From positions 1 to 27,328 of IMG/VR virus record IMGVR_UViG_3300027970_000116: DNA of 27,328 bases, one strand, 5' to 3'. Positions 7,684 through 14,244 of this stretch are shown one piece after another. The notes under the pieces were generated by a model. The model saw only the letters and a list, made by a program, of their open reading frames with translations. It was not told the DNA's origin and made no database searches. Within the stretch, counting starts at the first letter, position 1. The number at the start of each line of letters is the position of its first letter. Both the position numbers and the translations under genes were made by a program. Origin of the DNA: a virus.

Positions 7684-8058
7684 ATGGCATCGATCGTCGA
7701 CATCTGCAATCTGGCCCTGTCCCATCTTGGGGATTCGGCCACGGTGTCCAGCATCGATCCGCCTGAGGGATCGGCCCAGGCGGACCTCTGCGCGCGCTTC
7801 TTCCCGATCGCCTTGGCGAGTCTGTTGGAGGCTCACTCATGGGGGTTTGCGACGCGCCGTGTCGCGCTGGCGCCGCTGGCGATCTCGGCTGATTCCTTCG
7901 GTGCTGCGCTGCCTGGCGGCAGTAACAGTAATCCCATCGTTCAATCTCCGGTGCAATCAATCATTGGTGGCGTCGGTATTACCATTGTTGATCTTGGTAA
8001 TGGAGTCTACCGCATCAATCGTGATACCACGTCTTCAATTGATGGTGGAACGCCATGA
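7684..8058 (+). CDS. Head-tail adaptor, N-terminal part fused to foreign tail (split gene)
   Basis: Residues 1-72 (MASIVDICNLALSHLGD, DPPEGSAQADLCARFFPIAL, LLEAHSWGFATRR, LAPLAISADSF) are the N-terminal part of a podovirus head-tail adaptor of the T7 gp11/BPP-1 type. These proteins are normally about 200 residues and connect portal to nozzle. After SF at 7894-7899 the family pattern stops. A 52-residue extension (73-124) follows, with fibre-like stretches such as VGITIVDLGNGVYRINRD in AT-richer DNA. The missing C-terminal part is found at 11016-11435. AGGGGG at 7673-7678 is the ribosome-binding site and could be hidden by a hairpin. The stop overlaps the next start (ATGA). Either the two halves work as separate polypeptides, or a gene from which the cassette has been removed is needed for tail assembly. 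Confidence 0.8.
   Translation: MASIVDICNLALSHLGDSATVSSIDPPEGSAQADLCARFFPIALASLLEAHSWGFATRRVALAPLAISADSFGAALPGGSNSNPIVQSPVQSIIGGVGITIVDLGNGVYRINRDTTSSIDGGTP
7894..7900 (+). repeat. Left copy of 7-bp direct repeat bounding the inserted cassette
   Basis: TCCTTCG encodes the SF of the N-terminal adaptor piece, in frame. It is identical to 11022-11028. Confidence 0.6.
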
Positions 8059-9500
8059 TTTCCACGTCGCTAAGCCGATGGTTGCTGACGTTATGTTTTA
8101 TCTGGTTGGTGCTTTCTGAACCGGCATGGGGCGAGACGATCATACTGCGTCGCGGCCTTGCCGCCACCTGGGCCGCGTCGAATCCAATCCTGGCGGCCGG
8201 CGAACCAGGGTATGCCACCGACACCAGCGCCCTAAAGATCGGCGATGGGATGAGGAATTGGAGCGCGTTACCCGTTTATGGCAGCGGCGGCGGGGCAGGC
8301 ACTTGGGGGAGTATCACCGGGACGCTGACCGCGCAACTGGACCTGGCGGCGGCCCTGGCTGGGCTGGCGCCTATCGCCCATACCCAGGCGTGGAGTTCCA
8401 TCACGCTGACGCCAACCACGCTTCAGGGCTATGGCATCGCGGACGCGGTGGCATCAACCGATGCGCGGCTGAGCGATGCGCGGACCCCAACGGCGCATCA
8501 GCACGCGGGCATCGACATCACCTCCGGCCTGGTCGGAGCGGCGCGGCTGGGCAGCGGGACGGCTGACGCATCGACCTATCTGCGCGGCGATCAGACCTGG
8601 GCGAGCGTCGCCGGCGGGGGCGCCACGCAGGCGTTCGGGACCCTGGCAGTCTCTGGCCAAACCTCTGGCCAAACGAATATCGTGGCAGATGCCGCTCCCG
8701 ATACTTTGACCTTGGTGGCTGGAACCAACGTCCAAATCACGACCGATCCCGTGGCCGACGGGCTCACGGTGTCCGCGGTGCACAACCACACCGGGATCTA
8801 CGATCCGAGCGGGACCGCGGCAAGCGCGGTCGCTGCTCATGCCGGTACCGGCGGCACGGCACACGCGAACGCCATCGCGGCGGGTGCGGCGGGGTTCATG
8901 ACCGGGGCCGACAAGACGAAACTGGATGGCATTGCCGCGGGCGCCACAGTGGAGGGCGCAACGGGAGATGCCTTTGCCACCTCGCACCTGTCGGCCTTCA
9001 ACCATGCCCTGATCGCGTCCGCGCTCCAGCCGGCGGCCGTTGGCGTCTCGGTGCAGGGGTATTCCGCAGCGTTGACGACCTGGGCGGGGACCTCGCCCGC
9101 GGCGTTCGCGACCGCCGCCCAGGGCATTGATGCCCGAACGCCGACTAGTCATTCGGCTACTCACGCCTTAGGGGGCGCCGATCCGGCCCTGCTCGCCGGT
9201 ACCTATGCCCTGACCGATTTAGGCAACATCGGCGATGCGACGCTGCCCGCCAACGGCACCGTTTACACCGGCACCGTTACGACCTCGGGCACGTTGACGA
9301 TCTCAAGGCCGGCGGCGGGGGTGCGGGTGACAACGCTCTTTCTGAGCGGCGATGGGACCCATGAGCTTGCGGTAGGCGGGGTCCAGAAGTGGCCCGGCGG
9401 CACTCCGTTCGGCCTCAAGCCGGCGATCGGCGAGTTGTGGCCGATCACCATCATCTGTGCGCCTACCTGGTGCACCATCTCCACCCGGAGTTATTACTGA
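8055..9500 (+). CDS. Tail-fibre-like protein with Mtd-type N-terminal domain and apparent signal peptide
   Basis: This is a 481-residue protein. Residues 1-26 look like a signal peptide: Arg8, a hydrophobic run WLLTLCFIWLVLS, and a possible cleavage site after AWG. Residues 27-76 match the major tropism determinant N-terminal pattern (ETIILRRGLAATWAASNP, LAAGEPGYATDT, KIGDGMRNWSALP), normally at the very start of fibre proteins. The middle has phage fibre repeats, including LQGYGIADAV, DARLSDARTPTAH, TYLRGDQTWASV and GFMTGADKTKLDGIAAGA. The C-terminus is a beta-rich segment ending RSYY. An in-frame tandem repeat SGQTSGQT occurs near 8651-8674. It probably binds a surface receptor or forms a fibre stem; the secretion signal is odd for a virion protein. 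A later GTG start inside the hydrophobic run is an alternative. Start and stop overlap both neighbours. Confidence 0.75.
   Translation: MISTSLSRWLLTLCFIWLVLSEPAWGETIILRRGLAATWAASNPILAAGEPGYATDTSALKIGDGMRNWSALPVYGSGGGAGTWGSITGTLTAQLDLAAALAGLAPIAHTQAWSSITLTPTTLQGYGIADAVASTDARLSDARTPTAHQHAGIDITSGLVGAARLGSGTADASTYLRGDQTWASVAGGGATQAFGTLAVSGQTSGQTNIVADAAPDTLTLVAGTNVQITTDPVADGLTVSAVHNHTGIYDPSGTAASAVAAHAGTGGTAHANAIAAGAAGFMTGADKTKLDGIAAGATVEGATGDAFATSHLSAFNHALIASALQPAAVGVSVQGYSAALTTWAGTSPAAFATAAQGIDARTPTSHSATHALGGADPALLAGTYALTDLGNIGDATLPANGTVYTGTVTTSGTLTISRPAAGVRVTTLFLSGDGTHELAVGGVQKWPGGTPFGLKPAIGELWPITIICAPTWCTISTRSYY
8651..8674 (+). repeat. 12-bp tandem repeat inside the fibre-like gene
   Basis: CTCTGGCCAAAC is repeated twice in frame, giving SGQTSGQT. 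It is probably a recent slippage duplication in a repeat-rich stem. Confidence 0.6.
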
Positions 9501-10258
9501 TGCGCAAGCGCACGCTGATCCTGGGGCTGGTCGCGGCCTGGGCCGCGGTGACTGGCGGGCTGGAACTGCCGCGCGTCGCGCAGGCGATGTACGGCCGCGC
9601 CGCGCCGCATCCGGCGCCGGTCGCGCGCATCACGGTCCGGGCCCCTGCCACCGTGCACCGGGCCGGGGCGCTGTGCGGGGATGGCGCCGATTGCCGGCGC
9701 AATCCGCACTGGCCGGCGTGGCCGCCGGGGGTGCCGGCCCCGGGGCGTGAGTCGGCGGTGCTGGTCGGCGACCTGCTGGGCAGCGGCAACCTGGTGTGGA
9801 GCGCCCGCGAGGCCACTTTCAGCGGCGATGTCATTAATGAGGCCGGTGGCAACCTCACGCTGGAAATTGAGTCTGGGCTGATTCAGACGCTGGCAGGGTC
9901 CAATACCTACACCGGCACGACCGCGGTCCGCACCGGCGGGACCTTAGTCGCCAGTTGGCTCGCTTCCATGGGGGTGGAGATTGAGACGCACGCGCGCGTG
10001 TATTTGACGGCCGCGTGGATGCCAGCGGCGGATACGGTGCTGACCTTCGGCGCCGGGGCGCCGGCCGGCCTGCTGGTGTGCGCCGGGACCCTCACGGCCC
10101 CCGCGGGCGGGCTGGTGACGGTGACCGGTACGCCGTCGATACTGCCGCAGCGGCTGATTGTCGCGACGGCGCTCACAGGTAGCTGGACCGCCGGCGACTT
10201 GCCGGCGGGCACCCATCTGGAACAGGGCGCTGCCGATCTGTGGTTGGTCAGCAACTGA
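9500..10258 (+). CDS. Secreted autotransporter-repeat protein
   Basis: This 252-residue protein starts at ATG 9500 with GGAG at 9487-9490. The N-terminus is a clear signal peptide: MRKR, a hydrophobic run (LILGLVAAWAAVTGG), and VAQA before residue 30. An arginine/proline-rich linker contains two cysteines (60, 65). The stretch AGSNTYTGTTAVRTGGTLVA (about 132-151) matches the passenger-associated repeat of autotransporter beta-helices, flanked by beta-strand-rich sequence (FSGDVINEAGGNLTLEIESG; GTLTAPAGGLVTVTGTPS). The autotransporter barrel is absent. A secreted or virion-associated beta-helix that helps the upstream fibre is possible; so is a surface protein affecting infection of the lysogen. 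The role is unknown. Confidence 0.6.
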   Translation: MRKRTLILGLVAAWAAVTGGLELPRVAQAMYGRAAPHPAPVARITVRAPATVHRAGALCGDGADCRRNPHWPAWPPGVPAPGRESAVLVGDLLGSGNLVWSAREATFSGDVINEAGGNLTLEIESGLIQTLAGSNTYTGTTAVRTGGTLVASWLASMGVEIETHARVYLTAAWMPAADTVLTFGAGAPAGLLVCAGTLTAPAGGLVTVTGTPSILPQRLIVATALTGSWTAGDLPAGTHLEQGAADLWLVSN

Positions 10259-11019
10259 TGGCGCCGCTGCTCTATCGGCTGGTGGGTGAGTCCCTGGAGC
10301 CGCTCGAACTCCATCATGTAGTGCACGTCGCTGGCCGTTACAGCGTATCGGTTGCCGGCCTGCTGTCGCGCCTGGGTGAAGGAATGCTGAGCGTCGCTGA
10401 CGCGGCGGCGTCCGGCCTGCTGCTGCCGGAGCCCAACCCGGCCCCCGCCCCCTGGGGCGCGGTGCCAACCCTGGGGCAGGACGCCCAGGGGCGCGCCTGC
10501 GTGGTGCTGGTGCCGCGGCCCGCGCCGCCGCCCCCGGAGCCGCCGCCCGCGCCGGAGCCGCCGCCCCAGCTTACGCTGCCGGTGGCGGTCGAGGCCCTGG
10601 AAGCGGCCTATGCCGCGCGGCTGGCCCAGGGCTGGTGGTACGAGCATGACCTGGGCCAGGGCGCGCAGTGGTATCTGTACGCCGGGCTGCCGGCGGATAC
10701 CCGCGCGCTGCTGGCCGGCGCGGTGCTGGTGGCCCAGCGGCGGGTGGCGGCCGGGGCGGCGGACGCCTTCCAGTATCGCTGCATCGCGGCGGCCGAGGTC
10801 GCCGCGGGCTGGCCGCCAGTGCTGCGCACGCACACGCTCGCCCAACTGCAGGCGGTGATGGACGCCGGGGCTACGCTGCTCGGGATCGCGGGCCAGATCT
10901 ACGATGTGGCCCGGGCACAGATGGATGCGGCGCTCGACCAGATAGAGTTGGAGTCTGCATTGGGTAACGCAGAGGTTACCTTGGCGGGCGCCTGTCTGCC
11001 CCCTGTGAGTGAGCCATGA
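10258..11019 (+). CDS. Proline-rich protein of unknown function in the fibre cassette
   Basis: This 253-residue protein starts in the stop of the previous gene (TGATG). The N-terminus (MAPLLYRLVGESLEPLELHH; then RYSVSVAGLLSRLGEGMLSV) is unassigned. Residues 60-110 are proline-rich (PEPNPAPAPWG; PPPPEPPPAPEPPPQ). The C-terminal half is helical (VAVEALEAAYAARLAQGWWY; HTLAQLQAVMDAGATLLGI; YDVARAQMDAALDQIE). The end loosely resembles the DUF4376-type domain found in fibre assembly proteins, but this is only pattern similarity. As the last gene of the cassette, a chaperone or adaptor for the fibre is a reasonable guess. Its stop overlaps the start of the C-terminal adaptor piece (ATGA). Confidence 0.55.
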   Translation: MAPLLYRLVGESLEPLELHHVVHVAGRYSVSVAGLLSRLGEGMLSVADAAASGLLLPEPNPAPAPWGAVPTLGQDAQGRACVVLVPRPAPPPPEPPPAPEPPPQLTLPVAVEALEAAYAARLAQGWWYEHDLGQGAQWYLYAGLPADTRALLAGAVLVAQRRVAAGAADAFQYRCIAAAEVAAGWPPVLRTHTLAQLQAVMDAGATLLGIAGQIYDVARAQMDAALDQIELESALGNAEVTLAGACLPPVSEP

Positions 11020-11435
11020 CATCCTTCGACTACGCCTACGCCGCACCGGCCGATGCCGTCAATATCCTGGCCATCTTGCCGCCGGGGGCTACCGACGATT
11101 ACCAGATGGCAGGCTTTCCCGTGCCGGTCCCCTTCTCGCAAGAGATCGGCGACGACGGAATGCCCCTGATTTACACCGACCAGGCGGCGGCCGTGTGTCG
11201 GTATGTGGCCTACGTGAACGATCCTGCGCGCTTTAGTCCGTTGTTCACGATGGCCTTGTCTTGGCACCTGGCGGGATTCCTTGCCGGGCCGCTACTCAAG
11301 GGGACGGCGGGGGCTGCGATGGTCAAACACTGCACGGCGATGATGCAACAGTACCTCGCTCAGGCGGTAGCGTCAGACAGCAATCAGGGGCCGGTAAATC
11401 GCGCCTTTGTCCCATCCTTGATTTCCAGGCGTTAA
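11016..11435 (+). CDS. Head-tail adaptor, C-terminal part (split gene)
   Basis: This 139-residue protein starts at ATG 11016, which lies inside the inserted cassette and overlaps the previous stop. From residue 3 (SFDYAYAAPADAVNILAILP, then PGATDDYQ) it matches the C-terminal two-thirds of the adaptor family. It includes FSQEIGDDGMPLIYTDQAAA, VCRYVAYVNDPARFSPLF and SWHLAGFLAGPLLKG. The sequence lacks the N-terminal helices found in the frame at 7684. Together the pieces cover the whole family with no missing central part. It ends 4 bases before the nozzle gene. It is well preserved, with no stops or frameshifts, so it is probably made and functional as a separate chain. Confidence 0.85.
   Translation: MTSFDYAYAAPADAVNILAILPPGATDDYQMAGFPVPVPFSQEIGDDGMPLIYTDQAAAVCRYVAYVNDPARFSPLFTMALSWHLAGFLAGPLLKGTAGAAMVKHCTAMMQQYLAQAVASDSNQGPVNRAFVPSLISRR
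11022..11028 (+). repeat. Right copy of 7-bp direct repeat bounding the inserted cassette
   Basis: TCCTTCG is identical to 7894-7900 and is in the same codon phase. It may be a target-site duplication or the microhomology used for insertion. Confidence 0.6.
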
Positions 11436-11439
11436 AGCC

Positions 11440-13494
11440 ATGGGCAGCGTCCGAACCATTCAGCGCTCGTTCGGTGGAGGCGAGGTCTCGCCGGAACTGT
11501 GGGGGCGCTCCGACGACTCCAGTTATGCGTCCGGCCTGGCTACCTGTCGCAACTTCGTCACCAAGGTCCAAGGTCCGGCCGAGAACCGGGCCGGGTTTGA
11601 GTTCGTCTGTGAAGTGAAGGATTCAACCAAAGCGGTGCGCCTGATCCCGTTCACCTATTCTTCAACCCAAACCATGGTGATTGAGATTGGGGCCGGATAT
11701 TTCCGCTTCCATACCCAGGGCGCTACGCTGATGGATGGCGACGTGCCCTATGAGATTGCCAACGCCTTCGCGGAATCTGATCTGTTTGATATCCACTATG
11801 TGCAGTCCTCGGATGTGATGACACTGGTTCATCCGCTGCACCCACCGGCGGAACTGCGCCGACTCGGGGCGCTCAACTGGCAATTGATTAGCGTTAGTTT
11901 CGGTACTTCGCTCGTGCCTCCGGGTAACGTCATTTTGACACCGGTCGGAGTTCCGACGGGGGTGGGCCTTTATCTTTATCGATATGTCATCACGACGGAA
12001 TCGCTTGATCGCCTCAACGAGTCGCGGCCGAGCGGAGAAATTGCGTGCGCCAACAATCTTGGGTATACCGGGTCCAGGAATGAGCTAGTCTGGTCTTTTG
12101 TCGCGCCGAATATCTATTACAACATCTATAAAGAGATGGGTGGGTTATATGGCTTTATCGGCCAGACGGCGGAACTGGCGTTCATCGACGCCAACATTTC
12201 ACCTGACCTGAGTAAAACCCCGCCGCTTCGTGATTATGCACTCACAAAAGTCAACAACTACCCGGCGGCCGTGTCCTACTTCGAGCAACGCCGGTGTTTT
12301 GCCGGGACGCTGAATAAGCCGCAAAACCTGTGGATGACGCAATCAGGAACGGAGTCCGGAATGTCATACTCATTACCGACGCGCAACGATGATCGTATTT
12401 CTGTAAGGGTCGCCGCGCGTGAGGCCAACATCATCAGGCACATCGTGCCCCTGAGTCAGTTGTTGTTGCTGACCAGCGCCGCGGAATGGCGCGTCGGCTC
12501 GGTTAATTCCGATGCTATTACCCCGGCATCAATCAACGTCAGCCCGCAGTCTTATGTCGGCGCGTCAAACGTCCAGCCGTGCATTGTCAACAACTCACTG
12601 GTCTATGCGGTAGCGCGCGGCGGGCACATGAGAGAGTTGGCCTATTCCTGGCAATCCAGCGGATTCACCGGCGGCGATCTGTCGCTACGCGCGGGGCATC
12701 TGTTCGACGGGCTGAACATCATCGACATGGCCTATGCCAAGGCCCCGATTCCGCTGGTGTGGTGCGTCTCCTCCGGCGGCAACCTGCTGGGGCTGACCTA
12801 TGTCCCGGAGCAACAGGTAGGCGCCTGGCACCGGCACGACACCGACGGGGCCTTTGAGTCGGTTGCCGTGGTCGCCGAGGGCCTTGAGGACGTGCTTTAC
12901 GCCGTGGTGGCCAGAACCATCAACGGCACCGCGGTGCGCTACATCGAGCGGATGGCGTCGCGGCGCTTCGCCACCCCGGCGGACGCCTTCTTTGTCGACT
13001 GCGGCCTTACCTACCGCGGAGCCCCGGCGGTCCGCATCAGCGGCCTGGACTACATCGAGGGAAAGACCGTCAACATCCTCACGGACGGTGCGCCGCATCC
13101 GCAGCGGGTTGTCAACGGCGGGGCGGTCACGCTCGACTATCCCGCCGCAGTGGTCACCGTGGGGCTGCCGATCGTGGCGGACCTGCAAACGCTCCCCATG
13201 GCCGTGCAGGTTGACAGCGCCTTGGGGCAGGGGCGGGCGAAGTCGGTCAACCGCGTGTGGTTGCGGGTCTGGCGATCGTCCGGGATCTGGGTGGGGCCCG
13301 ACGCGGATCACCTGGTGGAGTCCAAGCAGCGCACCACAGAGCCTTTCGGGTCACCGCCCGCGCTCAAAAGTGCCGAGGTCGAGGTGGTCCTGTCCGCCAC
13401 GTGGGCACAGGATGGGCAGATATTCATCCGGCAACGCGACCCGTTGCCGCTGACGGTGGCATCGCTGGCGGCCGAAGTGGCCTTGGGGGGATAG
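11440..13494 (+). CDS. Tail nozzle protein (T7 gp12-like / stabilisation protein)
   Basis: This 684-residue, beta-rich protein follows the adaptor directly. The N-terminus (IQRSFGGGEVSPELWGRSDD, then YASGLATCRNFVTKVQGPAE and NRAGFEFV) is the conserved start of podovirus nozzle proteins. Later segments (RRCFAGTLNKPQNLWMTQSG; LLLLTSAAEWRVGS; YVPEQQVGAWHRHDTDGAFE) match the same family. Six copies form the narrow tube below the adaptor through which DNA and ejection proteins leave. The length fits the family. DNA around 11890-12560 is AT-richer than the ends of the gene, so this part may have recombined. The ATG overlaps nothing and lies 4 bases after the adaptor stop. Confidence 0.88.
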   Translation: MGSVRTIQRSFGGGEVSPELWGRSDDSSYASGLATCRNFVTKVQGPAENRAGFEFVCEVKDSTKAVRLIPFTYSSTQTMVIEIGAGYFRFHTQGATLMDGDVPYEIANAFAESDLFDIHYVQSSDVMTLVHPLHPPAELRRLGALNWQLISVSFGTSLVPPGNVILTPVGVPTGVGLYLYRYVITTESLDRLNESRPSGEIACANNLGYTGSRNELVWSFVAPNIYYNIYKEMGGLYGFIGQTAELAFIDANISPDLSKTPPLRDYALTKVNNYPAAVSYFEQRRCFAGTLNKPQNLWMTQSGTESGMSYSLPTRNDDRISVRVAAREANIIRHIVPLSQLLLLTSAAEWRVGSVNSDAITPASINVSPQSYVGASNVQPCIVNNSLVYAVARGGHMRELAYSWQSSGFTGGDLSLRAGHLFDGLNIIDMAYAKAPIPLVWCVSSGGNLLGLTYVPEQQVGAWHRHDTDGAFESVAVVAEGLEDVLYAVVARTINGTAVRYIERMASRRFATPADAFFVDCGLTYRGAPAVRISGLDYIEGKTVNILTDGAPHPQRVVNGGAVTLDYPAAVVTVGLPIVADLQTLPMAVQVDSALGQGRAKSVNRVWLRVWRSSGIWVGPDADHLVESKQRTTEPFGSPPALKSAEVEVVLSATWAQDGQIFIRQRDPLPLTVASLAAEVALGG

Positions 13495-14244
13495 ATGGGT
13501 TACGGCGGTGTGGTATCCAGTGTCCTGGGGGCGGTTTCATCTGCCCAAGGGGCGCTCAGTTCCGCGAAGACCACGCAGGCCAACCTGCGCTTGCAGGCGA
13601 TCGAATCCGACGCCCAGGCCACCTACGCCAAGACGCAAGCGGCCATGGCCAGGGCCAATGCCGGATTGGTCCGGGCGACCGGCAACGTCAATGCGCAGAT
13701 GGCGACCCTGACCGGGGAGACGAACGCCCGCACCGCCGAAGCCGCAGCGGCGAACGCCCTGGAAATCGGGCAAGACCAGGTGGCCGCCCTGACCCTAAAG
13801 GCAGGCCAACTCAAGGGGGCGCAGCGGGTTGCACTGGCGGCCAACGGAATCGCCATCAACGAGGGCAGCGCGCGCGAGGTACAGGCCAGCACCGACGTGC
13901 TGAAGCAGGCCGACATGGACACCCTCACCGCCAATGCCGCCCGGTCAGCCTGGGGGTATCGCACGCAAGCCGCGAACGATCGGACCGCGGCCGACTGGCA
14001 GGCGCTCAACTACCAGAACAACGCGGCGAACGAGGCGCGCAACCTCGACCAAGGGGCACAGATGCAAGGGATCACGGCCGCGAGCTACGAGCGCTCGGCC
14101 GGCTCCCAGTTGGCGACCGCCAGGGCGATCAGTCCCAACCTGGCGGCGGCCACATCACTGCTCGGGAGCGCGGGCAGCGTGGCATCGTCCTGGTACCGCT
14201 ACAGGAAGGAAATACAGGACAGTAAGAAGGAGAAAAAGCCGTGA
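13495..14244 (+). CDS. Internal virion (ejection) protein, gp14-like
   Basis: This 249-residue alanine-rich helical protein starts directly after the nozzle stop, with GGGGGGA just upstream. The central stretch (LEIGQDQVAALTLKAGQLKG, AQRVALAANGIAINEGSARE, VLKQADMDTLTANAARSAWG) is typical of T7 gp14-type core proteins of podoviruses. These are ejected into the host envelope and form part of the DNA channel. A glycine/alanine-rich segment near the C-terminus (SLLGSAGSVASSW) could insert in a membrane. A basic tail (KKEKKP) follows. It overlaps the GTG start of the next ejection protein. Confidence 0.82.
   Translation: MGYGGVVSSVLGAVSSAQGALSSAKTTQANLRLQAIESDAQATYAKTQAAMARANAGLVRATGNVNAQMATLTGETNARTAEAAAANALEIGQDQVAALTLKAGQLKGAQRVALAANGIAINEGSAREVQASTDVLKQADMDTLTANAARSAWGYRTQAANDRTAADWQALNYQNNAANEARNLDQGAQMQGITAASYERSAGSQLATARAISPNLAAATSLLGSAGSVASSWYRYRKEIQDSKKEKKP

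Larger units (their letters stand above)
7894..11021 (+). mobile_element. Fibre/secreted-protein cassette inserted in the head-tail adaptor gene
   Basis: This 3128-base segment interrupts the adaptor gene. Joining 7893 to 11022 gives a continuous 207-codon adaptor frame (ADSFDYAYAAPAD at the join), and TCCTTCG occurs at both boundaries. The cassette begins with a fibre-like extension of the adaptor, then carries three genes, each overlapping the next by 1-4 bases: a fibre-like protein with signal peptide, an autotransporter-repeat protein with signal peptide, and a proline-rich protein. Its last bases supply the start codon for the C-terminal adaptor piece. No transposase, recombinase, intron or intein motifs are visible, so the mechanism is unknown. 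Microhomology-mediated acquisition of a fibre module is the simplest idea. The first roughly 230 bases are AT-richer than the flanks, consistent with foreign origin. Confidence 0.65.

Noticed and set aside
7894-11021. Intron or intein as explanation for the split adaptor
   Set aside because: No intein splicing motifs, no reverse transcriptase or homing endonuclease in the insert, and the second half has its own start codon; not fully excluded without an RNA test.
9907-11046. Leftward open frame of 379 codons opposite the fibre cassette
   Set aside because: Antisense shadow; the rightward frames overlap tidily and have signal-peptide or fibre features.
13257-14225. Rightward frame of 322 codons overlapping the gp14-like gene
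   Set aside because: Glycine/arginine-rich out-of-frame reading of the nozzle end and gp14-like gene; no start context.
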